A stretch of DNA of 64,000 nucleotides, from assembly GCF_000306785.1 (NCBI RefSeq), contig NC_017955.1, positions 5,270,001-5,334,000 of the forward strand. The letters are read 5' to 3'. Under the pieces are notes generated by a model. It saw only the letters and a program-made list of their open reading frames with translations. It searched no databases and was not told where the DNA came from. Positions 53,145 through 61,800 of this stretch are shown one piece after another; the first letter of the stretch is position 1; every line of letters starts with the position of its first letter. Origin of the DNA: Modestobacter italicus. Its GTDB lineage: Bacteria > Actinomycetota > Actinomycetes > Mycobacteriales > Geodermatophilaceae. Made by a program: the position numbers and the translations under genes.

Positions 53145-54479
53145 TCACGCCATGCGGGCCGCGGACGAGGCGGCGGCCACGGCGAGGGTGCGGTCCAGGC
53201 CGGTCGGGGCGCCGCTGGCCACCAGCTCGCCGATCCGGTCGGCGACGTGCTCGGCGTCGCGGGCGATGCCGGAGAACCGGCCCGAGCCCCAGGTGTGCAG
53301 CCACGGCAGGCCGAGCACGAACAGCCCGGGCGCCGAGGTGACCCCGCGGGAGTGGGTCGGGTACCCGGCGCCGTCGAACACCGGCACCCTGACCCAGCTC
53401 CAGTCGGCGCGGAAGCCGATGCACCAGACCACGCTGGTGATGCCCGACCCGTCCAGCGGCAGCTCGGTCGGGTCCTGCTCGGGCGCCCACACCGGGGTGT
53501 ACCGCGGCTCGACGGGGGCGTCGATGCCGGCGGCGGCGATGTGCCGGTCGATCACGTCCTTGGCCGAGTCGTCGACCCGGTCGGCCCGGTCCAGGTTCTC
53601 GGTGAGGTTCGGCGCGAAGGTCAGCGTCGTCCCGGAGAGCCCGGTCAGCGTGCCGTACAGCTGCATGCCCTCGGTGGCGAACGTGCGCAGGTCGATGTCC
53701 CGGCCGCCGTCCCGCCCGGTGACGTAGTGGTTGGTGCCCACCCGGGCGGCCTCGCCGTCCCGGTGCTGCTCGACCGGCATGTCGTAGTGCCCGAGGTCGT
53801 CGAGCCAGGCGACGACGTCCCGGCCGCGGTAGCGGCGGGCGATCCGCGGCGCGCTCCCCACGGCCAGGTGCACCCGGCGGCCGGCCAGGTGCAGGTCCTC
53901 GGCGATCTGCGCGCCCGACTGGCCGGTGCCGACCACGAGCACCTCGCCGGCGGGCAGCTGGTCGGGGTTCTTGTACTGCTGGGAGTGCAGCTGGGTGATC
54001 GACCCGGGCAGCGCCGCGGCGTACGGCGGGACGACGGGCAGGTGGTAGCCGCCGACGGCGAGCACGACCTGCTCCGCGGCGAGCTCCCCGGCGCTGGTGG
54101 TGAGCAGGTACCCCCCGTCGGGGGCGGGGGCCAGCCGGGTGACGGCGACGCCCTCGTGCACCGGCGGGCCGAAAGAGGCCGCGTAGCCCCGCACGTAGGC
54201 GACGATCTCGTCCTTGACCATGAACCCGTCCGGGTCGTCGCCGGCGTAGGGCCAGCCCGGCAGCTGGCACTGCCAGTTCGGCGTGACCAGGCAGAAGGTG
54301 TCCCAGCGGGCGTCGGACCACTCGTGCGCGACCGTCTCCCGCTCCAGGACGACGTGCTCGATCCCGCGCCGGGTCAGGTGCCAGGAGATCGACAGCCCGG
54401 CCTGGCCGCCGCCGACGACGGCGACCGGCACCCGGTTCGGCAGCCCGGCGCGGGTGGGCTGCTCCGCGGTGAGGGTCAT
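53145..54479 (-). CDS. Flavoprotein, MSMEG_0569 / NitH-like oxidoreductase
   Basis: This 444-residue FAD- and NAD(P)-dependent oxidoreductase resembles flavin monooxygenases. The first dinucleotide site is VPVAVVGGGQAGLSISWHL, then the DTFCLVTPNWQCQLPGWPY segment. A second Rossmann loop is VLVVGTGQSGAQIAEDL. The C-terminus has VLGLPWLHTWGSGRFSGIARDAEHVA. This protein is a regular member of nitrogen-starvation nitrilase clusters. It overlaps the nitrilase gene by ATGA. The reaction is not established. Confidence 0.9.
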   Translation of the reverse strand: MTLTAEQPTRAGLPNRVPVAVVGGGQAGLSISWHLTRRGIEHVVLERETVAHEWSDARWDTFCLVTPNWQCQLPGWPYAGDDPDGFMVKDEIVAYVRGYAASFGPPVHEGVAVTRLAPAPDGGYLLTTSAGELAAEQVVLAVGGYHLPVVPPYAAALPGSITQLHSQQYKNPDQLPAGEVLVVGTGQSGAQIAEDLHLAGRRVHLAVGSAPRIARRYRGRDVVAWLDDLGHYDMPVEQHRDGEAARVGTNHYVTGRDGGRDIDLRTFATEGMQLYGTLTGLSGTTLTFAPNLTENLDRADRVDDSAKDVIDRHIAAAGIDAPVEPRYTPVWAPEQDPTELPLDGSGITSVVWCIGFRADWSWVRVPVFDGAGYPTHSRGVTSAPGLFVLGLPWLHTWGSGRFSGIARDAEHVADRIGELVASGAPTGLDRTLAVAAASSAARMA

Positions 54480-55336
54480 GCCCCCACCAGCGCGCCGTAG
54501 GCGTCGGGACGGCGGTCGCGCAGGTGGCCCATCGCCCGGCGCGCCCCGTCCAGGGCGTCCCGCACGTGCACGGTGGCCACCGCCGTGCCCGGCTGCACGC
54601 CGGTGGTGGCCAGCACGTCGCCGCCCGGGCCGACGACCTTGGCGCTGCAGACGAACCGCAGCTCGCCGAACCGGCCCGACTGGTTCGCCGACACCCAGAC
54701 GATCTGGTTCTCCAGCGCGCGGGCCTGGTCGAACAGGTCGAACCGGCGGGTCCACCGGTCCTCGGCGAGGTCGGCCGCGGCGCCGGTGCGGGAGCCGGGC
54801 CAGGCCGACATGCAGACCACGATCTCCGCGCCGTCCATGGCCAGCGTGCGGGCCGCCTCGGGGAAGGCCTTGTCGTAGCAGATCATCATGCCGATCCGGC
54901 CGACCGGGGAGTCGAAGGCGCGGAACCCGTCGCCGGCGGCGTAGCTGTTGCCCTCCCCCAGCGGCTGGTGCACCTTGCGGTGCACGCCGAGCACGCCGTC
55001 GCCGGTCACCGCGACCGCGGTGTTGTACCGGACGCCGCCGTCGGCCTCGCACAGCCCGGCGGTCACCACCATGTCCCCGGCGAGCCGCGCCAGCCGGGCG
55101 ACCTCGGGGCCGTCGACGTCCAGCGCCGGGGGGAGGGCGTGCTCGGGGAGCACCTGGTCGACGCCGTGCTCGCCGAGATCGGCGAGGTAGCCGCCGAGGG
55201 TGGCCTCGGGCAGGGCCAGCAGCTGGACGCCGCGGGCGCGGGCGTCGGCGATCAGCTGCTCGACCCGGGCGAAGGTCGCGCCGAGGTCGCGTCCGAAGGG
55301 GGCGGCGACGGCGGCGACCGTCGTGGCGTCGGTCAT
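54476..55336 (-). CDS. Nitrilase, Sll0784 / NitC family
   Basis: This 286-residue carbon-nitrogen hydrolase has the intact Glu-Lys-Cys triad: LPEATLGGY near residue 43, HRKVHQPLGEG near 120 and MMICYDKAFPEA near 155. In Nit1C clusters this enzyme (NitC) is tied to assimilation of cyanide as nitrogen source in other bacteria, and the Synechocystis homologue is Sll0784. AGGAGGA precedes the ATG. It is the catalytic centre of the operon. Confidence 0.93.
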   Translation of the reverse strand: MTDATTVAAVAAPFGRDLGATFARVEQLIADARARGVQLLALPEATLGGYLADLGEHGVDQVLPEHALPPALDVDGPEVARLARLAGDMVVTAGLCEADGGVRYNTAVAVTGDGVLGVHRKVHQPLGEGNSYAAGDGFRAFDSPVGRIGMMICYDKAFPEAARTLAMDGAEIVVCMSAWPGSRTGAAADLAEDRWTRRFDLFDQARALENQIVWVSANQSGRFGELRFVCSAKVVGPGGDVLATTGVQPGTAVATVHVRDALDGARRAMGHLRDRRPDAYGALVGA

Positions 55337-55349
55337 GGGTCCTCCTGGG

Positions 55350-56789
55350 TCAGTCGAGCACGGTGGCCGGGCCCAGGCCGGTGACCGGCCCGGGGACGGC
55401 GGGGGTGAGCGAGCCGTCCGGCCAGCGCAGCTGCACGCCGGCGCCGGGCACGAGCTCGCCGCAGACGGCGCTGCTGGCCGGCCCGGCCGGGGCGACCGGC
55501 CGGCCGGGGTCGTCGGTGGTGAGGAACGCGGTGCCGGGGAAGCAGCTGAACCAGTCGCCGACGCTGGCCGCGGGCGGTCGCGGGACGGCCGCGACGTCGA
55601 GCACCGCGCCGCAGCCGCTGGCCTCGGCGAGCATGCCGAGGGTGCCGACGAGCCCGGCCATGCTCACGTCCTTGGCGGCCGCCGGAGCGGTGCGGGCGAC
55701 CACCGAGCCCATCAGCTGGAGCTCGGCCGTCGTCCGGGTGCTGGTGGAGTCCCACTGCCGGCCGGTGTGGCCGCGCCGCCAGCCGCCGCCCAGGTCGGCG
55801 GTGAGCCGCACCTCGTGGCCGGGGCGGCCGCCGCCGGCCGGCACCGGCCGGTGGGTACGGCCCAGCGCGGTGACGCTCAACGACGCCGGCACGCCGAGCT
55901 GGGTGTGCCCGCCGAGCACCGGCACGCCCCAGGAGCGGCTGGCGTCGCGCAGGCCGGCCAGCACCCGGGCGGCGAACGAGGCGTCCCGGGCGCCGACGGC
56001 GTCCAGCAGGCCCAGCGGGGCCGCGCCCATCGCGGAGAGGTCGTTGACGTTGACCAGCACGCCGCACCAGCCGGCCCACTCCGGGTCGCGCTCGACCATC
56101 GCCGGCAGGATCGCGTCGCAGGCGGCGATCACGTCGGTGCCGGGCACCGGGGCGCCGTCGTCGCCGACCCAGCCCGGGCCGCCGAGGGAGAAACCGCCCA
56201 GCAGGCCGCCCAGCGGGGCCTTGGTGGCCGCGGCGAGGGCCGCGATCCGGCCGATCGGCCAGGTCATCGCCGTGTGCGGGCGGTCGCCGAGCGTCGCCGT
56301 CCCGGTGGCCCGCCAGCCGAGCCGGGTGAACAGCGCCGCGTACCGGTCCTGCACGGTGGCGTCGAAGCGGAGGACGCCGGCCTGCTCGGCGCGGGCGCAG
56401 GCGGCGATGACCAGCGCGGCACCCAGCCCGCGCGGGGCGTCGGGGGCGACGACCAGCCGCGAGCCGGCCCACCAGCCGACGTCCGGACCGGCCGGGTCCA
56501 CCGGCGCCAGCCGGACCCCGCCCAGCACGGCACCGCGTGTTCCACGTGCAACCAGGGTCACCGCGCGCGGGTCGTCGTCCGTGCCGTCGAGGTCGGTGCC
56601 GGCGAACAGGCCCTGCTCCTCCACGAAGGCGCGCTGCCGCAGCTCCCGGTGCGCGGCGACCCCGGCGGCGTCGGCCTCCGCCACCTGCCAGCCCCGCGCG
56701 GCCGGCGGCGTCCGGAAGTCGACGAGCAGCACGCTGCGCTCCAGCGCCGCCCGGTCCTCCAGGGCAGAAGTGGCCACGTCCGCCCTCAT
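55350..56789 (-). CDS. GNAT acetyltransferase fused to AIR synthase-like domain (MSMEG_0567 type)
   Basis: This 479-residue fusion has an N-terminal GNAT domain at about 30-175 (RELRQRAFVEEQGLFAGTD, LVVAPDAPRGLGAALVIAAC, YAALFTRLGWRATG) and a C-terminal AIR synthase/PurM-like domain at about 215-475 (GDDGAPVPGTDVIAACDAILPAM, VNVNDLSAMGAAPLGLLDAV, DVSMAGLVGTLGMLAEAS). In cyanobacteria the two are separate genes (sll0786, sll0787). PurM domains use ATP, so a phosphorylated intermediate is expected. ATGA overlap with the radical SAM gene. Confidence 0.9.
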   Translation of the reverse strand: MRADVATSALEDRAALERSVLLVDFRTPPAARGWQVAEADAAGVAAHRELRQRAFVEEQGLFAGTDLDGTDDDPRAVTLVARGTRGAVLGGVRLAPVDPAGPDVGWWAGSRLVVAPDAPRGLGAALVIAACARAEQAGVLRFDATVQDRYAALFTRLGWRATGTATLGDRPHTAMTWPIGRIAALAAATKAPLGGLLGGFSLGGPGWVGDDGAPVPGTDVIAACDAILPAMVERDPEWAGWCGVLVNVNDLSAMGAAPLGLLDAVGARDASFAARVLAGLRDASRSWGVPVLGGHTQLGVPASLSVTALGRTHRPVPAGGGRPGHEVRLTADLGGGWRRGHTGRQWDSTSTRTTAELQLMGSVVARTAPAAAKDVSMAGLVGTLGMLAEASGCGAVLDVAAVPRPPAASVGDWFSCFPGTAFLTTDDPGRPVAPAGPASSAVCGELVPGAGVQLRWPDGSLTPAVPGPVTGLGPATVLD

Positions 56790-57859
56790 GCGCCCGCCGC
56801 CTGCAGGGCGCTGCACGCACCGCAGGCCGCGCAGCCGGCGCCTTGGTCGGCGCCGCGCATGTCCAGCCGGCGCAGCCCGGCGGCGACCCGCTCCGTGATG
56901 TCGTGCAGCACCGCCGGGTCCGGCGCCCTGACGCCGTCGGCCACGGCCAGGGTGCCGGCCAGCGGCCGGTAGGGGACGACGAACGGGTAGACCCCGCGCC
57001 CGGCGAGCCGGAGGGCGCCGGCGACCAGCTCGTCGGGGTCCTCGCCCAGCCCGACGAGCAGGTAGGTGGAGACCCGGTTGCGGCCGAAGACCCGCACCGC
57101 CTCGTCCCAGGCGGCGTCGTACTGGCTCATCGGGACGGTGGCCTTGCCGGGCATCCAGCGCGCCCGGACGGCGTCGTCCAGCGACTCGACGTGGATGCCG
57201 ATCGCGGTGGCCCCGGCGTCCTTGAGCTCCGTGATCGCGTCGAGGTCCTCCGGCGCCGGCGGCTCGCACTGCACCTGGACCGGCAGCCCCGGCACCGCGG
57301 CGGTGACCGCCCGCACGCAGCGGGCCAGGTGCCGGGCGCCGCGGTCCCGGCCGTTCGTCGTCCCGGTGGTCAGCACCATCTGCCGGACGCCGTCCAGCCG
57401 GACGGCGGCCTCGGCGACCTCGGCGAGCTGCGCCGGGGTCTTGACCGCGGTGGTGGCCCCCGCCGCCAGCGAGGCCTCGATGGCGCAGAACCGGCAGCGG
57501 TCGGCCTCCGCGTAGCGGATGCAGGTCTGCACGACGGTGGTGGCCAGCACGTCCTTCCCGTGCAGTCGGGCGAGCTTCTCGTAGGGCACGCCGTCGGCGG
57601 TGGTCAGGTCGTAGAAGCGGGGGCGGGCGATCGCCTCCGCCTCCAGCCCGAGGTCGGCGCCGTCGAGCAGCAGCCGGCCGCCGCTGATCGAGTACGGCGA
57701 GTCGGGGTTCAGCGGCAGGGCGGCGCCGTGCCCGCCGAGCAGCACGTGCCCGTCGTCGCTGGGGCCGGCGCCGGCCCGCCGGGAGACGGGCGCGTCGACC
57801 CGGACGCCGATGATCGCGACGTCGACCCGGGTGGAGGCCCGCGCCGGTGCCTGGGTCAC
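56786..57859 (-). CDS. Radical SAM protein, MSMEG_0568 / NitD family
   Basis: This 357-residue protein has an iron-sulfur motif CIRYAEADRCRFC, spacing CX8CX2C instead of the classical CX3CX2C. The Gly-rich SAM site and the ELKDAGATAIGIHVES and VSTYLLVGLGEDPDELVAG strands fit the radical SAM barrel. A C-terminal CAACGAC cluster could carry an additional metal site. It is a constant member of Nit1C clusters. The product is unknown. GTG start at 57859, directly after NitB. Confidence 0.9.
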   Translation of the reverse strand: MTQAPARASTRVDVAIIGVRVDAPVSRRAGAGPSDDGHVLLGGHGAALPLNPDSPYSISGGRLLLDGADLGLEAEAIARPRFYDLTTADGVPYEKLARLHGKDVLATTVVQTCIRYAEADRCRFCAIEASLAAGATTAVKTPAQLAEVAEAAVRLDGVRQMVLTTGTTNGRDRGARHLARCVRAVTAAVPGLPVQVQCEPPAPEDLDAITELKDAGATAIGIHVESLDDAVRARWMPGKATVPMSQYDAAWDEAVRVFGRNRVSTYLLVGLGEDPDELVAGALRLAGRGVYPFVVPYRPLAGTLAVADGVRAPDPAVLHDITERVAAGLRRLDMRGADQGAGCAACGACSALQAAGA

Positions 57860-57869
57860 GGCCCTGACC

Positions 57870-58427
57870 TCAGAGGTTGTAGGTCGAGTTGATGATCGCG
57901 CCCTTGCGGGCGTAGTGGATGAGCGCGTCCTGCACGTCGAGCGGGTGGCAGGGGATGGTGCCGGCGATCAGGTCCTCCTCGCGCAGGCCGTGCAGCGAGA
58001 GCCCGAAGCGGCAGACGTAGACGGTGCCGCCCTCCTCGATGAACCGCTCGATCTGGCTGTTGATGTTCTGCTCGCCCGGGAAGCCGCTGTCGCCGGTGGT
58101 CGGGAAGCCGCGGGTGGCCATCGCGTTCATCGCGCCGGGGCCGTAGAAGTACAGGACCGACTCGTAACCCTTGCGCAGCGCGCGCAGCGCCTGCAGGCAG
58201 GCGACGAAGGCGACCGAGGACTCGTGCGCGATGCCGTGCACCAGGGTGAAGTAGGACTCGCCCTCCCCGGCCTGGTAGTCCGGGAAGATCTTGGTCGAGC
58301 CGTAGATGTTGCTGCCCTTGGGCAGCGAGGGGTGGGCGATCTCGCTCTTGCTGGTGTCCTGGGCGGCCTTGAGGTCCGCGTCGCTGATCAGCGGGGTGCC
58401 GGTGGTGGCGGGCAGGGTGGTGGTCAC
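57870..58427 (-). CDS. Nitrogen-starvation response protein, Sll0783 / NitB family
   Basis: This 185-residue protein of the MSMEG_0572/Sll0783 family has conserved-looking blocks YFTLVHGIAHESSVAFVACLQALRALRKG, YFYGPGAMNAMATRGFPTTG, NINSQIERFIEEGGTVYVCRFGLSLHGLREEDLI and DVQDALIHYARKGAIINSTYNL. The DsrE/DsrF-like alpha/beta pattern and a lone Cys in VCRFG are suggestive of a small sulfur or metal-handling fold. The function is unknown. The GTG follows GAAGGAG. It is the first conserved gene of the cluster after the amidohydrolase. Confidence 0.9.
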   Translation of the reverse strand: MTTTLPATTGTPLISDADLKAAQDTSKSEIAHPSLPKGSNIYGSTKIFPDYQAGEGESYFTLVHGIAHESSVAFVACLQALRALRKGYESVLYFYGPGAMNAMATRGFPTTGDSGFPGEQNINSQIERFIEEGGTVYVCRFGLSLHGLREEDLIAGTIPCHPLDVQDALIHYARKGAIINSTYNL

Positions 58428-58452
58428 GGTGTGCTCCTTCTTCTCGGGGTGT

Positions 58453-59292
58453 TCAGAGCCCGTGGAGGGCTTCGAAGTTGCGGCGGAAGACGAGGTCGGT
58501 GAGCTCGCCACCACCGGTGGCGGCCAGCAGCCGGGCGTGCTCGCCGGCGAAGTCGCCCCAGGGTTGGTCGGAGGCGAACAGCACCCGGTCGTGCCCGATG
58601 CCGTGCCGCTCGATCTCGGTGGCGAACCAGCGCGGGGCGAAGCCGATCGCCCAGCTGGTGTCGGTGTAAACGCGCTTGCCGGCGGCGACCCAGGCGAAGA
58701 ACAGCTGCCCGATGAGCTTGATGTGGCCGCTCATCCCGCCGCCCATGTGCACCAGGTGGACGGCGACGTCGTCGGCGTAGCGCTCGACGAGCTGCCCCAC
58801 CTGGTCCAGGTCGCTGGCCGCGCCGGGGCTGGTGTGCACGTGGACCACCAGGTCGTGCTCCCGGGCGGCGGCGAACACCGCGTCCAGCTGCGGCCGGCAC
58901 GCCGGGTCGTCGACCCCGCCGCCGAGCAGGAACGAGAGCTTGAGCGCGGCGACGCCGTCCTCACCGGCGAGCGCGAGTGCCTTGTCGGTCGCGACGGCGT
59001 CCTGCGGGCGCGGGCTGGTCCACAGCCCCGCCACGATGCGGTCGTCGCGCCCTGCTGCCTCGACGACCAGCTCGTTGAGCGCGAAGGACGCCGTCGGGTC
59101 CGGGACGCCGTAGTTCGGGATGACCAGCGCGCGCTCGGTGCCCTCGGCGTCCAGGTCGGCGATCAGCTCGTCGATCGTGGCGCGCGCGGTGGTGTCCGGG
59201 TTGACCGGCGGGCCGCCGTAGAACGGGTGGGCGGGGAGCACGCCGAGGTGCCGGTGCGCGTCGTGCACCAGCCGCGGGGCGCTCGGGGTCAT
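58453..59292 (-). CDS. Amidohydrolase family protein, first gene of the Nit1C-type operon
   Basis: This 279-residue TIM-barrel metallo-hydrolase is of the amidohydrolase-2 group. The N-terminal metal site is DAHRHLG (His-x-His variant, HRH), further His in VVHVHTSPG and HLVHMGGGMSGH, and the C-terminal Asp in VLFASDQPWGDF. It is not a standard member of the nitrilase clusters I know, so it may extend the pathway, for instance by acting on the amide or formamide product (inference). ATG start, 25 bases ahead of nitB. Confidence 0.85.
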   Translation of the reverse strand: MTPSAPRLVHDAHRHLGVLPAHPFYGGPPVNPDTTARATIDELIADLDAEGTERALVIPNYGVPDPTASFALNELVVEAAGRDDRIVAGLWTSPRPQDAVATDKALALAGEDGVAALKLSFLLGGGVDDPACRPQLDAVFAAAREHDLVVHVHTSPGAASDLDQVGQLVERYADDVAVHLVHMGGGMSGHIKLIGQLFFAWVAAGKRVYTDTSWAIGFAPRWFATEIERHGIGHDRVLFASDQPWGDFAGEHARLLAATGGGELTDLVFRRNFEALHGL

Positions 59293-59315
59293 GGGGAGAA
59301 CGGTGGTCGGCGGAC

Positions 59316-59353
59316 GTGTCCCCGTGGTGACGGTCGGAACGAGATGTCGTTAC
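59316..59353 (-). promoter_or_regulatory. GlnR-like half-site series upstream of the Nit1C-type operon
   Basis: On the minus strand GTAAC-N6-TCGTT-N6-GTCAC-N6-GACAC. The 22-base period of the GTnAC sites matches the GlnR layout (GTnAC-N6-GAAAC); one of four half-sites (TCGTT) does not fit. It lies 24 bases before the amidohydrolase start. Confidence 0.5.
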
Positions 59354-59379
59354 GAAGACCGCACCGCCGCGGCCTGCGG

Positions 59380-59815
59380 TTACCGCCGCGTACCGTACTC
59401 CGCACCGCACAGCGCCAGCACCCGGTGCAGCCGCCGCTCGGCCACCGACCTCAGCGGCGGGACCAGCAGGACCGTCATGCCCAGCCCGACCGCCCGGAAC
59501 GCCGGCCGGACGTCGACGTGCAGGTCGCTCAGCACGCCGACCCGCACGCCGCGCCGGCGCAGCGCCGCCAGCGTCCCCGCCACGTCGTCGGCGAAGGCGT
59601 TGAGCGAGAGGTCGGACTCCACCGCGTACAGCGTGGCGGCCAGCTCGTCGTCCAGCCCGGCGTCGGCGAGGACCTGCCGGTAGGTGCGCCGGTGCAGCGC
59701 GGCGTCGGCGTCCACCCCGGGCCCGTCGAGCCGGTCCTCCGGGCCGTTGGCTGCTGTGATCGCGGCGACGACGTCGGGGGTCGCCGCGGTGTCGCGGCCG
59801 AGGCGGGTCAGCGGC
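59380..59815 (-). pseudogene. HAD family hydrolase remnant
   Basis: The frame reads as a HAD hydrolase cap and motif II (DDVAGTLAALRRRGVRVGVLSDLHVDVRPAFRAVGL) and then jumps directly to a HAD C-terminus (GMTVLLVPPLRSVAERRLHRVLAL). Motif I (DxDGT) is missing because the glyA end lies there, and about 60 residues with motifs III and IV are absent in the middle. There is no plausible start codon near the left edge. It is a 5'-truncated copy with an internal deletion, directly downstream of glyA. Confidence 0.75.
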
Positions 59816-61241
59816 CGGAGAGGTCGATCTCCGGGTACAGCGGGTGGGCGCCGACCAGCTCGGCGGCCCGGGCGCGCACGCGCTCGGCCACGGCCGGGTC
59901 CAGCCGGTACCGCATCTTCGAGTCGCCGTCGGGCTGGGTGGCGGTCAGCACGTCGACGAACAGCTCGCCCACCTCGGCGAGCTCGGCCTCGCCCAGGCCG
60001 CGGGTGGTCAGCGCCGGGGTGCCGAGCCGGATGCCGGAGGTGTACCAGGGGCCGTTCGGGTCGGCCGGCACGGAGTTGCGGTTGGTCACCAGGCCCGCGT
60101 CCAGCAGCGCGGCCTCCGCCTGGCGGCCGGTCAGCCCGAAGCTGCTGACGTCGGCCAGCACGAGGTGGTTGTCGGTGCCGCCGGTGACCAGCCGGGCACC
60201 GCGGCGCAGCAGGCCGTCGGCGAGCGCCCGGGCGTTGGCCACGATCTGCTGGGCGTAGCCGGCGAACTCCGGACGGCGGGCCTCGGCCAGCGCGACCGCC
60301 TTGGCCGCCATCACGTGCGGCAGCGGGCCGCCGAGCACCATCGGGCAGCCGCGGTCGACCTCCGGGGCGTACTCCTCGGTGCACAGCACCATCCCGCCGC
60401 GCGGCCCGCGCAGCGACTTGTGCGTGGTGGTGGTGACGACGTCGGCGTGCGGCACCGGGTCGAAGTCGCCGGTGAGCACCTTGCCCGCCACCAGCCCGGC
60501 GAAGTGCGCCATGTCGACCAGCAGCGTGGCGCCCACCTCGTCGGCGATCTCCCGCATCGCGGCGAAGTCGACCCGCCGCGGGTAGGCGGAGAAGCCGGCG
60601 ACCAGGACCAGCGGCCGGAACTCGCGGGCCTGCGCGCGCACCGCCGCGTAGTCGATCAGCCCGGTCTCCGGGTCGGTGCCGTAGCTGGCCTGCTCGAACA
60701 TCTTGCCGGAGATGTTCGGCCGGAAGCCGTGGGTGAGGTGACCGCCGGCGTCCAGGCTCATGCCGAGCATCCGCTGGTCGCCGAGCGCCCGCCGCAGCCG
60801 GGCCCAGTCGGCCTCGCTGAGCGCGTCGACGTTCTTCACGCCGGCCTCGGCCAGCACCGGGCTCTCCACCCGGTGGGCCAGGATCGACCAGAAGGCGACC
60901 AGGTTCGCGTCGATGCCCGAGTGCGGCTGGACGTAGGCGTGGTCGGCGCCGAACAGCTCCCGGGCGTGCTCGGCGGCCAGCCGCTCCACCGTGTCGACGT
61001 TCTGGCAGGCGGCGTAGAACCGGCGGCCGGGCGTGCCCTCGGCGTACTTGTCGCTGAACCAGTTGCCCATCGCCAGCAGGACGGCGGGCGAGGCGTAGTT
61101 CTCGCTGGCGATGAGCTTGAGGCTCTCCCGCTGGTCGGTGAGCTCCTGCCCGATGGCGGCCGCCACCCGGGGCTCGACCTGGGCGATGACGTCCAGCGCG
61201 CCGGCGAACGCGGCGGTCTCACGGCTCACGGTGGTGGTCAC
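59808..61241 (-). CDS. glyA: Serine hydroxymethyltransferase (GlyA)
   Basis: This 477-residue PLP enzyme interconverts serine and glycine with tetrahydrofolate. It shows [34 protein letters not shown], the PLP lysine in [17 protein letters not shown] and RNSVPADP with [14 protein letters not shown]. The N-terminus is about 30 residues longer than typical for E. coli GlyA. GTG at 61241 with AGGAG upstream; the frame extends further but through the riboswitch. Controlled by a ZTP riboswitch. Confidence 0.95.
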   Translation of the reverse strand: MTTTVSRETAAFAGALDVIAQVEPRVAAAIGQELTDQRESLKLIASENYASPAVLLAMGNWFSDKYAEGTPGRRFYAACQNVDTVERLAAEHARELFGADHAYVQPHSGIDANLVAFWSILAHRVESPVLAEAGVKNVDALSEADWARLRRALGDQRMLGMSLDAGGHLTHGFRPNISGKMFEQASYGTDPETGLIDYAAVRAQAREFRPLVLVAGFSAYPRRVDFAAMREIADEVGATLLVDMAHFAGLVAGKVLTGDFDPVPHADVVTTTTHKSLRGPRGGMVLCTEEYAPEVDRGCPMVLGGPLPHVMAAKAVALAEARRPEFAGYAQQIVANARALADGLLRRGARLVTGGTDNHLVLADVSSFGLTGRQAEAALLDAGLVTNRNSVPADPNGPWYTSGIRLGTPALTTRGLGEAELAEVGELFVDVLTATQPDGDSKMRYRLDPAVAERVRARAAELVGAHPLYPEIDLSGR

Positions 61242-61261
61242 GGGGCACTCCTGCGGTCGAC

Positions 61262-61345
61262 GGGAGCCCAGGCGCGCGGCGGTCGACGGAGCCGCTCCCC
61301 GGTGGTGGCCCACCTGTCAGCGCCAGTCACGGCCCGCGGTGAGGA
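61262..61345 (-). ncRNA. ZTP (pfl) riboswitch
   Basis: On the minus strand: CCGTGACTGGCGCTGACAGG, a TGGGCCACCACCGGGGAGCG segment and CGCCTGGGC. These are the conserved blocks of the pfl/ZTP riboswitch, which senses ZTP or ZMP when 10-formyl-THF is low. It lies in the glyA leader, a known target of this class. Confidence 0.88.
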
Positions 61346-61411
61346 TAGCGGCGGCACCGGACGGTCACCGGCCGGTGGTGCGCCGGCCATCCGGGTGGGT
61401 ACGGACGGCGC

Positions 61412-61705
61412 ATGTCCATGAGCGCACCGTTCGACCCGGTCCAGCCCACCCCCGACGAGGGGGTCCCCGCCGCGGACGCCGGCACCGGCGCCCCGCCGCC
61501 GGCCGAGGGCTTCGGCGTCGGCGGCGAGGAGCCCGACCGCCCCGAGCAGACCGACGCGGACGGCCCGGCCGCGACGCAGAGCGAGACCCCGTTCCACACG
61601 CCGGACCCCGCCGAGGTCGGGCCGGAGCCGACCGGCAACCCGGTCGACCCGGCCGTCTCTACCGCCACGCCCGACCCAGGCCAGACGGGCCGCGACCAGC
61701 GCTGA
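61412..61705 (+). CDS. Small acidic disordered protein
   Basis: This 97-residue protein is rich in Pro, Asp, Glu, Gly and Thr (PTPDEGVPAADAGTGAPPPAEGFGVGGEE) with no hydrophobic core, so it is probably intrinsically disordered. Two Met codons (61412, 61418) are possible starts. No family is recognised. A strong bidirectional hairpin follows, consistent with a real transcript ending there. Confidence 0.6.
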   Translation: MSMSAPFDPVQPTPDEGVPAADAGTGAPPPAEGFGVGGEEPDRPEQTDADGPAATQSETPFHTPDPAEVGPEPTGNPVDPAVSTATPDPGQTGRDQR

Positions 61706-61738
61706 CCGGTCCGGCGCAGCGGGTCGTCCGGTGCGCAG

Positions 61739-61773
61739 TAGAGCTCTGCCCCCCATGGGGGGGCAGAGCTCTA
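61739..61773. terminator. Bidirectional terminator with 16-bp perfect arms
   Basis: TAGAGCTCTGCCCCCC and GGGGGGCAGAGCTCTA are separated by ATG only. It lies between the disordered-protein gene and the converging TldE-like gene. Confidence 0.85.
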
Positions 61774-61800
61774 GTGGGCGCGGAAGTACACCGGGGGCGG

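Noticed and set aside
59816-60384. Upstream extension of the HAD frame through glyA
   Set aside because: Same strand, different frame; the sequence there is Arg/Gly-rich shadow of glyA and lacks HAD motif I.
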